From Trichosphaerium sp. ATCC 40318 (lineage: Eukaryota > Discosea > Flabellinia > Trichosidae): DNA of 64,000 nt. Below, in pieces: positions 32,778-44,448 of this stretch (the stretch's first letter is position 1; each line of letters opens with the position of its first letter). The DNA is taken from assembly GCA_038496445.1 (NCBI GenBank), contig JALMLS010000484.1, forward strand, positions 124,001-188,000. Reading direction: 5' to 3'. The position numbers and the translations under genes were made by a program. The notes under the pieces were generated by a model. That model was not told the DNA's origin. It was given only the letters and a program-made list of their open reading frames with translations, and did no database searches.

Positions 32778-33664
32778 ATGCTGCAATACGTCCTTGTAAT
32801 ACTTGCTGTCACTGCCACCATTTCGAATGCTGCAAACCTACGCGTTATCAATAGCGTAAGGAATTCTCCCGGTATCGATATCCGCACCGATCCTCCACAA
32901 GGGTTCATCAGGGCACGTGCGAAATGACCAGTAGATATTTCGCACGGGAAGTTTCGACTTACTTTGGTTAGTTTCGAGACAATATTCAGTACCTTGCGCC
33001 GGTTGATACTATCTATAGACCAGTGTTTGAGGCACCTATAATTCGTTTAAAGGCATTTTCCACCGGAGAAAAGTTCCCTGCTCTCGTTGATACACTGTAC
33101 TCTTTTGACAAAAACGCTCTTTTTTTCTGACCTTATAACAAATCAACACTAAATCAACCAAGGCTTCCTGTAGAAGGTGATAATTTGTATACACTTGCTA
33201 TCATTGGTGGTGCTTTTACGACCATTGGACCTCTTCTTATTAAAGATGTGTTTGCACCTCAAAAGGTACCTATGCACGTGATAGCCTACTAGAAACTGAT
33301 AGCGAAAAGAATATGTCAATAGTGCGGCTAGTCCACTTGGTTGAAGATGCACCTGCCGTTGATGTTGTTGTGGATGATGGTAACATAGAGTTATTCAAAG
33401 ATATTTCGTACACGCAAGACAGCGAATATGTTGCTGTAGAGCCAGGATCATACTTTCTAACCGTGAGAAGTACGCCTCATTTTTCTTGAAGTTGTCTTTT
33501 TTTTTTTCAATGTCTTATGTCGTTTAGCTTTCTCTGACCGCAAGCCTCTTCTTAAAATTCAAGACTTACTATTACGTGCCGGTTTAGTGTACACTATATT
33601 TGCGCAAGGTTCAGTTGTTAACAAGGTTTATCCATTGAGCGTTGTAGTATCTGTAGACAATTAA
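32778..33664 (+). CDS. secreted DUF4397-domain protein
   Basis: ATG 32778 begins a signal peptide (MLQYVLVILAVTATISNA). Two DUF4397-type halves follow: LRVINSVRNSPGIDIRTDPP in exon 1 and VRLVHLVEDAPAVDVVVDDG near 33330, each the first strand pair of the domain, followed by SEYVAVEPGSYFLTV and DNLYTLAIIGG. The last exon reads KIQDLLLRAGLVYTIFAQGS and ends SVVVSVDN. Introns lie near 32913-32970, 33105-33160, 33266-33310 and 33470-33528. The first is unclear because the donor region GTGCGAAAT is part of a small inverted repeat. DUF4397 proteins are extracellular beta-sandwich proteins of unknown role. Confidence 0.75.
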
Positions 33665-33997
33665 AATACAATATGTGTTCCCCAATATTAGTATTTCTAT
33701 TCTGATTTTTTAACCATAAATAGAATACCAGCTTTGTTTTTTAATAGTATCAAACGCCAGCTAGTACAAAAGAATCACAAATACCTTGATAAAAAGTGAC
33801 GTATAACGGTGACAACTGTCAATAAAACACGTGTTTCGTTCTGGTTTTTTTATCCCACCATATATGTTTTACTAGCTTTTTTTAAAGATTCCATTGCGAT
33901 ACCATCCTAAAAAAGACCTTTTCAAGTCACGTGTCATTAAGTTTTCGCTTTTTTGATTCCACGTGCTTGTAATAATAATAATTTCGGCGTAACAACA

Positions 33998-36938
33998 ATG
34001 AGTACGCGTAAGAGAAAGCGTACATCAAAAGAAGCACCAAGTAAACGCGCTTGTAAGCTATGCAGGGCAAGACACAAGAAGTGTAACGGACAGCGTCCCT
34101 GTGAGCGTTGTATTGAACTAAAAGTGAAATGCAGCTATGCTAGACCAAGAAAACGAGGACCAGTGCAAGGTAATGTTGTAACATCTGCGAAAATGGCACT
34201 TGTATTTATCTAGCGTGGTTTTATATAAAGGCGCTAACAGGAAGTAACAAACGGTTTTTTTTTTTTGTTTAATTTATTTTCTTTTTTCACTTGAGTGACT
34301 TTGTTCCGGATAGGACATAGAGTTACAATGTTGGAAGAGTTGGAAACTGTAAGATTACAATTGGAAGAACAAAAAAGAGAAGTAGTAAGATTAAAGACAC
34401 TATATGATAAAGCTACAGCTTCTCCTGTGCGTAAAAAAGTTAATTGCTCAATGTAGAAAGCGAATCCTTTTTATTTTTTGTTTTTTCTCACAGAATTTTT
34501 GATGCGCTAGTTGTAGGTAAAAGATTGGGTTTTACAAGCACGTATAGGACTTGTATCTAATATTAATGGGTACATGAACTTATACAGAAATATCATGGAC
34601 CCATGGCATGTGCGTGAATCAAACGTTTACGATTTTTTTTTCGGATTTTTTATTAAAGTATACCAAAAACGAAATATCACGTGCTTTGGTACATATAAAA
34701 CGTTACTTTGTGAATACATTTCGCTTGACGAATTACTTTTTTAGTAGATAATTCATAAACAGGATGAAAATACTGACCTTGTTTTAAGGCTTCACCTGTA
34801 CCTGTGTTTGATACAAGGACAATTCTCGATGCTTTGCATGAAGATAACAGTAAGCACCTTTTTAATGTGCATCAAAAAATGCGCTAGAACTTTTTACGAT
34901 TCTCAGTAATTAAACCAACAATCACCCTACGCTACCAAGTCTCCTTTGTGCCGAGAAATACCTTGGGAGTTGTACACACTTTAAACTTGTTGTTGACAAA
35001 AAAAAACAAAAAAATAACGTAAGTAACCGAAATTTCAGAGTGGCTTCATGATCCTTCAATGCTTGAGAATTTGGCTTGTATGGCTTGGGGAGCAAGGCTT
35101 ACAGGTTATATAAATCATGCAGATAAATTTATTGATATGGGCAAACAGATTCTGCGTAACCTTGTTGATACCAAAGACCCTATCGTTGCGCGTGCGTTAT
35201 TTTTTTTCCGAACATGACGAATTCATAACCCTTTTATTAATATTATCTAGTTGGTGCCTACACTCTTGGTATATACGTTAACACCATTGAAAATGGAGCA
35301 GATGGTCAGTTCTATCTTCAAATAGCTCACGGTATAGTCACATGTCACTCGTGATTTTCGCAGTTCGGAATATAAAAAATCCCGGTAGTTGTTTTCTTAT
35401 TTTCTTTCATTAGGTGTTACAAACCATCTAAAGCATGCTCTTACTAGCGTTGATGATAAAGAATCCACTGATCTTATTGAACGTTTAGATACAAACTTTC
35501 TTTTACACCACAAAGACATCCTAAACAGCTCACGGTAAACTACCTTGTAGTTGCTAGCCAACTCATTTTTCCTTCTGCAGTGAAGATATCGTTGATATAC
35601 ACGAAAGAGTACTACAGAGAGTATCTAAACTTAGCTATGGACCTAATGCTAGGCCTCTAAAACAAGTTGAGATTATACAGAGGTTATGGGCTTCTCTTGC
35701 TGGTGTACGTTAAAAACAATCTTACGACCGGTGGCTCTATGTTACTAAATCACGTGTTTCTAATTCTTTTTTAGATTTGGTTTGGCGTTTCCAAGCTTCC
35801 TTGGTATAGCTCATCATGGGGTGTAGAAAAGGCTGACCTACTGCAATTGGTTAGGCATTTGTTATAGTCTCTTGGTTGTTTGTTGACATGCATTGTTAGT
35901 CGGCAATTGAACACACAGCTTTCATGTGTCAGTTGAAAGAGGCAGAAGAATTTCTCATCCAAGAGATGAGTTCTTCGAGCCCTTTGAATGTAACGTTCTT
36001 TTCTATCCTAATTATGACTCTTACCTCTGTTGTTAATCTCGCAGGATCTTATCACACCATGGCTCTTGAGGTATGACACATTATTTTCGTGTCTTTAAAT
36101 AATTTTTTTTAAGGGAGCTAGAAAAGCTTGGTCCTCATACACTCAATGTCCAAATATTTCATGTTTCCCTGGATGCTACTTTACAGCTTACAACTGTTGC
36201 TTTATCGCAATAAGAACAAATGACCAGTTATTGTTTTTAGAGGTATGCAACGCAAACATTTCGCAAACACGAGCTTTTTTCTGACTGTTTCTAAAAAGAC
36301 GTTTCGAACAATGATTGACTTGGCAAACACTTGGAGAACATCTAATATGCTCACAAAGTAAGCATATTATTATGTTATACTATTGTAGTAAATATTCAAT
36401 GTAGAGCTCTCTATGATGAAGCTATCGCGTATGGATATGATATGTCACATTTTAAAGATACAATTGAAGAAATACAAAGAACCAAACCAACAAATATTGT
36501 TGAAGTGTACGTTAACCCTGCACGTGATTTTTCCCTTCGTTTGATATTCTCGCGCCAAAAAACCGTATATTCTCGATCACGTGCGGTCAAACTTCTAAAC
36601 ATCAATAAGAGAAGCAATAACAAATTCTAGCTCTTTTTTTTTCTTTTTTTGGAGTTTCTCGTTTTTTCTAATGTTGGTGTAGTGTCACTAGTCCTCGGAA
36701 TGCGTCTGATGTACAAGTAAAAGTACCAGACATTAATTTAATTTGTAGCAACGAACCAAAGATAGACTTGACAGTAGAGAGATGTCAACCAGAATTTAGC
36801 TCTTTTTTTGATGAAAAACAAGAAGAAATCATAGATTCATTCTTAGTACCAGAGTATAAAGATAATATCCTTTTCGGAGATGAAATAGAAATACAAAACA
36901 CAGACATAAGTCATGACTCTCCATTACAGTATTTTTAA
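33998..36938 (+). CDS. Zn2-Cys6 (Gal4-type) transcription regulator
   Basis: The first exon holds a complete binuclear zinc cluster: CKLCRARHKKCNGQRPC then ERCIELKVKC, spacing C-x2-C-x6-C-x5-C-x2-C-x6-C, after a basic start (MSTRKRKRTSKEAPSKR). A coiled-coil dimerisation segment (MLEELETVRLQLEEQKREVV) follows in exon 2. Many small exons to 36938 encode the middle-homology region typical of these regulators, for example MLENLACMAWGARLTGYINH, GAYTLGIYVNTIENG and PLKQVEIIQRLWASLAG. The end is acidic (QEEIIDSFLVPEYKDN), a possible activation domain. Such proteins are mainly fungal but also occur in some amoebae and relatives. Intron ends are not all certain. It would bind CGG-type DNA half-sites as a dimer. 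Confidence 0.82.
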
Positions 36939-37311
36939 AATTTTACAACTAGAGACACGTCAGTGCTACTCTTTCAAAAAAAAACTGTAAGAAAAAATCC
37001 AGAAAAATAAAATAAAATAGTAATGATTGTCAGTTTATCTACTAGCTGAGACTATTATTCAAGAAGCTAATGAAAGTGTATACTTAAAGGGTAGAATACT
37101 TGCTCCAGAACTAGCTATACGCGATTATTGGGAGGAAAGATGTGTTAGTGGCTATTAGCACATCATTGAATTGTACAGTTTGGCTACTTATTGACGCAAT
37201 GTTTCGTGATTGCCAAAATGTAGACAATTTGTAGAAAACCTGAAAATTACTGTATATTTACAAGACAAACATATGTTTATTAACATCATAAGGTCAGTGC
37301 ACTAGCCAAAG
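36939..37311 (+). other. intergenic, with a short coding-like stretch
   Basis: From 37047 to 37158 one plus frame reads AETIIQEANESVYLKGRILA then PELAIRDYWEERCVSGY stop, directly after a TAG acceptor. It could be an alternative last exon of the regulator or chance. The rest is 3' flank. Confidence 0.3.
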
Positions 37312-40300
37312 TCAGAGTACTTGACTATTTTTAGTATCTGTCATACTGCTCTTTGCACCCTTTGATACATCTGTTTGATGTGTAGAGTCAGAGTATGAAC
37401 CATTAAGCGTTTTGACAAAGCGATGTATCTTATACAGAAAAAGAACATTTACAGTGATAGCTAGAAAAAAACAAAGACAAAAAGTCAGGACTCAAAACCA
37501 AGCATAAAAAAAGCTTACCAGCGCCTAACATGACAAACGAAGATACTAGTATAAACTTTGTATACCTTTCAATATCATTGGGAATAGATAGAGCAACGCA
37601 TATGATTGAGAAGAAGAGCACGTTGTAAACTGAGTAGAATATGATTTTTGACTCGTTGTAAATCCTCATCGGTATCTCGCGAACTCTGTATGCTAAGAAC
37701 GCTCCAAATCCGAGTAAAACAGCCTAGAATTATTCAATAATAGAAGTCTCCTTTGAATGGCGTACGTTTAATGCAACAAGAAATCCAGCCATTATTGTGA
37801 ATGTTTGATTGGCTGTACACTGATAGTAATTGTAACTTATACGGATTTCATCCACTACTACCTCCTCTCGTCGTATGTCACCGAATGCAGTCTAAGTATG
37901 TAATCTTTAGCATCTGTATCAATAACACTAAGGTACCATAGCAGCAAGAATAATGACATGGACAAGTACAATGCCTAGTACCCATGATAGCACAACTAAA
38001 TTGGAAATTTTGAACACTTCAGTTGTTTTGACACTCCAGAGTCTCTCAATACGGAATGTCTATTCAAAGTAAGTAAAACAATGTACCATTTACTTAACTT
38101 ACTTTAGCAAAGAAAGGTCTAAAAAGAGGTCAGCGATGCAACGTTTAACATAAAAAGTACATACCCAAACAGTAAAATGAAACCTAAATCAGCTAGCCAC
38201 GGTAGAGCAGAGCACGTGAAATTCGTAACAACATTAGGTAGAAAAGCGAATACACTACAATACAGTATGATACTTCCCAGTATTAAAACGCACATAAAAA
38301 CAGGAGAAGAAGCCTAGAAAAGCAGTAAATCAGGCTGCCCGAAAAAAAAAAACCCTGAAAACAAACCTTAATAGATCGATTTAAGTCAGGTGAACATCCG
38401 AACAAGTACACTAGCAGAGTGAATGCTAGCCAGCATAGACTATTTATGATTAATATAATAGACACTGTAACCATTAATATCTCTGTCCAATGACCTATTG
38501 ACAAGTGTCAGGCAAGAAACAAAAAAAACTACATGAGAAATTACCAAATTGTGGATCGAAAACTCGTTCTTTCCAAGTCGGCATAGGAAATACAAGCTGA
38601 GTGTCTTGGATGGACACAGGAGAAACAAGCTTAGGTTTACCATCCCTAACTTGAACCATGGTACTTTCTAGCTGCTGTTGATTAAGAGTATCCCATCCAA
38701 AGGTACCCACAACGGTATCAATCTTCATTCTTACAAGGGTATCAGTTAGTTCGTTTTGCATAAACAAAAATCCACTGTCTTCAGTCTAAAATACACGTGT
38801 TAGGACTCATATCATGTGAACAGTAAAATCAGCTTTATACTTACAACGTTATTTGTCCCGGTACAAGTTCCCTCAAAGTTACTGACACGCAATCGCCCAT
38901 TTGAATCAAGCTGAGTTAAAAAAGTTAGTTGTTGTTTACTTCACTCTAGGCTTTGTGACCTCAAATTTAAAGCCGTTTTTGTCCATTGCTTCAAGACCAA
39001 TCTTAAGTATTAATCCAGGAAGTAGACCATCAAACATAAGAGCTTCCAGTGTAGTATTCATTACTCCTTTGAAGTCTTTAGAAAGATAAGTCATGTTATG
39101 GTAGTAGTCTGTGTTTGGAAAATTGGTATCTCGATCAAACTAAAGCAAACGTTAATGTTGTGTTTCCATATCGGAAATGTCAGTGTCCGTACACTCCTGA
39201 TTGCTGTTTCATAGTCCCAAGGGTCTCCGATAGTTCTGGGATACACAGTAACAAAAGCACGTGGTGTATAGTCTACCTCGCGCATAACTTCGACAATATA
39301 AGGTCCATATGATAGGTTACAATACATCCAAATATCTGGGTCATGTTCTTTAATAATACGAAGGGTCTCGTTCTTAACGTGTGCCCTTATTTCGTTGTAG
39401 AGAGTCCGATTACCAAAATCGAAGCCTGGGTTATGTATACCTAGAAGACACGTGTAAACAAAAAAGAAAACAAAAGCACAACAGTACCAAAATTTTTGAG
39501 GTTCATTGATCCGGACAGTGAGAGACCTTGCTTATTCATCTCCTTTATGAAATCCGGATGTAAGCATCCTTCTTCTGTATGATTACTCCGCTGAATAACC
39601 AACACCGTTTTGGCACCAACAACACGGAAATTTGCTAGTACAATCCTAAAAAAAAAAAAGCTGTAGTTAGTACAAAGCATGTTTTGTGTAACCGTGTACT
39701 CGAATTCTTTGCTAGTGGATATACGCAACGGTAACACACGTCTTCCTTGGAGAGGAATATCGGTGTCTTTGTTTATCCAACTCACTATAAATGCGATTAG
39801 AACACGTGGAGTACTGTTTTTGGTTTTTTATCGCACATAGCATCCATCCTGCGTCTTCTGATACTGCAGCTGCAGCACGTGCCATACGGCCGTTATAAGG
39901 ACCAAATAGAAACGAAATAGTTTTACTATCAATGTAGTCTCTATAAATCTTTGCCACAGTGCTATTAATAAATTCATCATCTGTTACATCATACTCAACA
40001 GTAAGTTGTAAATTACTATTGGTTAGCTAAAATAAAATTACACGTGGCATGGATAAAAAGAGAGAAAAAATGAAAATAAAAGAATCCCATTTTGTTATTC
40101 TTTACCGAGCCGAAAGGTTAGTTTCAGAATTACTCGTTTGGGTGTTTTTTTGTTGATAACTAGCTTTGAAATACACAATTTTGATTTTATACGAAGTTCG
40201 CTCAAGCCATATTCTACGTACGTTTATTGGATTTTTTTGAAGCCAACGCCTGTTATATTCGAACCCAAGCCTTGTTGTTTCGTTAGATACACCTTTGTAA

Positions 40301-40541
40301 ACCTAAATTACGCACAGAAAGTGATCATTAGGTACACTGAACAGCCTTCCTGTATTATTCAAAGGCAGGGTAAACCCTTGAAAGAACAAATAAATTGAAA
40401 AGGCTAAACCCAACTAACGACTCTATACGTACCAACCCTAATTACTCCTGGTTCCGCACGTGACGGGACCGTACTAAATAATAACACGAAAACTACTCCA
40501 AAAAAAATAAGGGAATGTCGGATGCCGAGCAAGGAGTTCAT
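37312..40541 (-). CDS. class C (GABA-B-like) G-protein-coupled receptor
   Basis: ATG 40541 starts a signal peptide (SLIFFGVVFVLLFSTVPSRA). The ectodomain is a type-I periplasmic-binding fold: RVGFTLPLNNTGRLFS, then LTVEYDVTDDEFINS, FLFGPYNGRMARAAAAVSED, ADFK-type helices, NFRVVGAKTVLVIQRSN and DIWMYCNLSYGPYIVEVMRE. Several N-glycosylation sites are present. The seven-helix part starts near 38500: GHWTEILMVTVSIILIINSL, LIYCSVFAF..., VVLSWVLGIVLVHVIILAAM, TIMAGFLVALN, VLLGFGAFLAYRVREIP and FVMLGAGKLFLCLV. The tail is short and Ser/Thr-rich (stop TGA 37312-37314). This layout matches GABA-B/metabotropic-type receptors of amoebae and animals. No Cys-rich domain is present, as in GABA-B. The ligand is unknown; a small amine or amino acid is likely. 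Confidence 0.87.
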
Positions 40542-41328
40542 AGCGATATACAGGAGAAGTACAATAGAATTTGTGGTTTCAATCAGCTCGATCGTTAGTT
40601 GTTGTTTGTTGGTTTGTATCTGAGGATTGTCTTGAGTAGTTGTTGACGTTAATTTTAGTTTGTCTTTTAGCCTTGTAGTTTTGGTGCAGCAACTTAACGA
40701 ACACAAATAACCTGACACTCTGTGTCTAAATTTACAATGGTCGGGTTGATGCACAGTATTAATAACAAGACATCCATTCTTAGTTATATCATTCTTAGGT
40801 ATATCAAGCTGCGTACATAGTTTCCAACCATGTGTAAACCATAAATTAGTCAGTCCGTGTACATAACAATTCGGTTGGGATTTTTTACATTGATAACTTG
40901 TCTTTACAATATATCAGTTTACACAGGTTCTCGCTTGGTGTTTGTGTTAACACTAAACGTTTTATCCGCTAGTATATCTAAAGGGATGTATGCGCACTCA
41001 ACAAAACCGTTACAGAAATGATGCACAAACCCAAGTATCACGTGATTTTTTTTTACTCTTTTTTTAGAGGAGAGAAGGCGGCACGAACGATCAACCAATT
41101 TTGTATAGCAACTATAAAATGACATGAGTTGAACTTGAGAGCCACAAAGTACCCTCCTAAGCGCCGCTCACAAGCGAAGTGAGTTTGAACTCAATTCGTA
41201 TGCCGTAACAGGATTGTATTTTATGTAAAGAAGTGGTTTCGAACCCTTTTTGGCTGAACAGCAAGCTGGACTTGCGTACAATTCAATCACATGATTTTTT
41301 TACTGAGACTGTCTTTGTTACATTTTTT
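40542..41328. other. 787-nt intergenic stretch
   Basis: Receptor promoter side (41-kb end) and 3' flank of the SPRY/F-box/WD40 gene. The tandem element GTTATATCATTCTTAGGTATATC near 40780-40805 repeats a short unit. A CACGTG is at about 41039. No gene seen. Confidence 0.45.
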
Positions 41329-44099
41329 TTATTTACGAGATAGCGATGGGAACTCACTACTGTAGGTTTGTTTTTTACGTTGTGGTACATTATTTTTCTT
41401 GTTATTTACATTGTACCTTTTTCTTCTATATACATCGTTTTGGTCTTTTGCGAATTTAGCCATATGCAGGTATGATTTTCTTCTAGCACGCCAGTTTCTT
41501 GATATATTAACATCAAAATTAAACTCAGTGATTTTCTTTGTAGTATTTAATGTGAAGAGTTTATCAGGTGTCATGTGCATTGCTAGTACTAAAAAAAAAT
41601 TGAGAAATAACAAAACATTAGGTTGTGAGGGTTATGATTAAGTACCTGGTCCTTTGGTATCTACAACATACTTCACAGTAGCGTTGTTGATATCCCAATA
41701 TGTCAAAGTTTGATCACGTGCGGCTAAAGAGGCACGTGGTAAGATAAACGTAAAGCATGAAAAAAGAAAAAAGATAGCTAGGATTTGCTTGACTGCAATG
41801 TACCTGTTATGAGGCGGTGATCTGGCGCGTATGCCATGGATGTAATAACTCTCTTATCTCCCCACAGCGTTGAAACCTCATCTTTAGGCCACCTTAAATC
41901 GTACAGTCTTACATTTCCGTCAATTCCTTCAAAGAAAAATTAGTATTGTTCTTCAAACGTTGTTTCTTACCTCCTGTAACAAGCATTTTGTCTTTGTAGT
42001 AAAAATCAGCAATAGCTGGTCCGTGGTGTTTAACAAGATGAAGTTTTAAATCATTCCCTCTGCTGTCATAAAACAAGACATCAGAGCTTTGTATGGACGA
42101 CATGACTGCTGTATCTCCTTTTTCAGTACAGAACTGAATCTTAGATATAGTCTTGTTGTTATCAAATACAGCGTTGTAACGTATAACTTCTTCAGTTTCT
42201 ACATCAATGATACCGTATTTGGATGACTCGTTGTACAATATTTTATTCGAGGTGTTTGAGTAATCTATAGATGAAATTCCTCGAAAATCTAGGTGCAAAG
42301 TTCTTTGTCAGTTATTGCGCAAGGTACTGAAAATGTACCTTCGAAATATGAGAGTAACTTCATAGAGTGCTTTGAGTACACGCGCATTGTAAAGGTGGTT
42401 GAACTAGAGCAATAGTTAGGAAAGAAGGAAAATTGCTGTTGTTTTTTTTTGTAGGTTGTTCTCTGCTAACCCTACAATGATACTCTCTCCTATAGCCAAG
42501 TCTATGAATTGCGTGTTATCTTGTTTCTTAGTTGTACAAAACCGACCGTCTAAGTAAAATAACAATTGGTAAGATATCTGTGAGTAAGAGGCAAAGGATG
42601 GACGTACAAGTGTCATCACATGGCAAAACATAGATGTGTTCAAAGGCACCAAGATACAAGTTATCTTGATCATACTTCATACAACAAGGTTGTTCGGTAA
42701 TAGCCTTAACTTGAAATCGCTTTCTCTTGTATTTACCAAGCTCCCAGTTCCATCGGGTATAGTAACGTCGTCTTAGAGAGCTCTTTGATTCTGTTCTCTT
42801 TTCAGGAAATGTTCTTAACTCAGGAATAATTTTTTCTTTGTACAATACTGCCATATCCTCTTCATCACTCCAACCATCGTCTTCATCACTAACAACATTA
42901 ACATACTTTAAATGTGATATATAGTCCCGTACGCTTGTTGTGCCTCTGATGTTGAAGCAAGAATGTCAAACTGATTTTCGAGAATCAACTTCCAAAAAAA
43001 GTCTTGCCTATTTTTGTTTAGTTTTCTGATATCAAAAGTTGTCCTGCTCTGTACTCTAGTATATCTTGGAAGTATCTACACACTTTATGTAATTCCATAA
43101 TAGCGCCAGAATGAACGAAACTCAACATAGTCATGAGTACTTCTGGTGGCATGCTGATATGAACAGTGCTATTTTTTTTGTTCCAATTTTCATTTTCAAT
43201 TGCAACTTTATTATCAAGAGCTTTTTGCTCTTTGGGTGCCAAAGCAATAGGCAAATAACCCCTAGGCATCTTGTGAAAAAATCCTATTTCTTCTCTAGCA
43301 CCAAAATTTACTCTAAAACCCACGTGTGAGCACTAAGTACAAGAACAGCGAAGAATATTAATATGCAATTACCTCATTTTAGTGTTTTTGTGACTCAGTG
43401 TAAATGCTGGATACAGTATAGAACCCATTCTTAGATTCTTACATGCCATACCCATACTGAAGCAAAACGTTAGAAAAAATTATAAATGCACTTTCTACAG
43501 GACATCGATTTTCTGCGAGAAAGAAAAAAACAAGGCCACCTCAAACACGTGCCTTTTTCCGTTGAGCCAAAATTCTAAGCTTCTTCTTGTGCTATCAACT
43601 AAAACAGATATGACATCACCTGCCTTTAATTTTCTAGTTCCATAACTTTTCCATCTGTTGTTATGTCCTGATATCGAGAATCAAAGTTAGTGAAAAGAAA
43701 CCAATCATTTTTTTTTTCGAAAAGTTTTTTGATGTTGTGCTTTAGCGTACCAAATGCCATTCGATACGAATCAATGGCCCAAGTCCCTGGTTTACTTCCA
43801 ATACCCATTGGGATAGGTTTAGTCACTTCATACGCGTTACTATTTACAAAACCTTTAAAACGCGTTAATAAGCAGTGATATAATATACTAAGCGTTTACG
43901 TACCGATATGAACGCCGCCGCGGTTTTTTAACAATAAAACCTCGAAATATCGCTTATTACTGCCGTTTATATGAACAGGAGGTATACCGAATACATTCCC
44001 CACTTTATGAGTCGTTTCTACGCAATCCGGTTTAAAAACGACTACAACTTCCTCTTCGTCTAGATTTAGAAGCTGTGAGCACCTTTGAGGGTCTAGCAT
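41329..44099 (-). CDS. SPRY, F-box and WD40 fusion protein (SCF adaptor)
   Basis: ATG 44099 (MLDPQRCSQLLNLDEEEVVV). The N-terminal exons make a SPRY/B30.2 domain: RYFEVLLLKNRGGVHIG, GTWAIDSYRMAFGHNNRWKS, GDVISVLVDSTRRSLEFWLN, SILYPAFTLSHKNTKMR and RVNFGAREEIGFFHK. The same frame runs on into an F-box (MPPEVLMTMLSFVHSGAIME, about 43080-43160) and then a WD40 propeller: ITEQPCCMKYDQDNLYLGAF, GISSIDYSNTSNKILYNESS, DVLFYDSRGNDLKLHLVKHH, VRLYDLRWPKDEVSTLWGDK and ITSMAYAPDHRLITG. The C-terminal exon is basic (RNWRARRKSYLHMAK...). Splice phases support one transcript, though SPRY and F-box/WD40 could be separate genes with a start near 43269. It should act as a substrate receptor with Skp1. Confidence 0.75.
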
Positions 44100-44448
44100 A
44101 TACGTTATACGGTGTATTACAGACAATAAGCCTTAAACTATGATCCCAACAGAACTTGTGAAATTCACAAACCGACAACCATTCGGTTAATTATTTCACT
44201 GATATTTCCCAGTTTTCATCAACTTTTCTCAGAGTTCAAGATCGTTAACTATTCCCAAGTGTTGTACACAATTATCTGTACAGAAGAAAGATAGTGTTTG
44301 CCAGATCTATATCACTAAACTGCTTGATGATTTGGCGCACGTGTGACGCAACAAGACTTAACAGGTGAAACTCATGAGTTGATAATCGATTCAAGTCACA
44401 ATTTAATACTACCAATAGCCAGTGCTGAACAGATGAGTCGTGTTTATT
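44100..44448. other. 349-nt intergenic gap
   Basis: 5' side of the SPRY gene and 3' flank of the sulfatase, both on the minus strand; CACGTG at about 44339. The plus-strand frame from 44343 is antisense to the last sulfatase exon. Confidence 0.5.

Noticed and set aside
36442-36630. Pair of overlapping short genes on both strands
   Set aside because: They overlap exon-intron sequence of the Zn2-Cys6 regulator and read through its donor GTACGT at about 36507.
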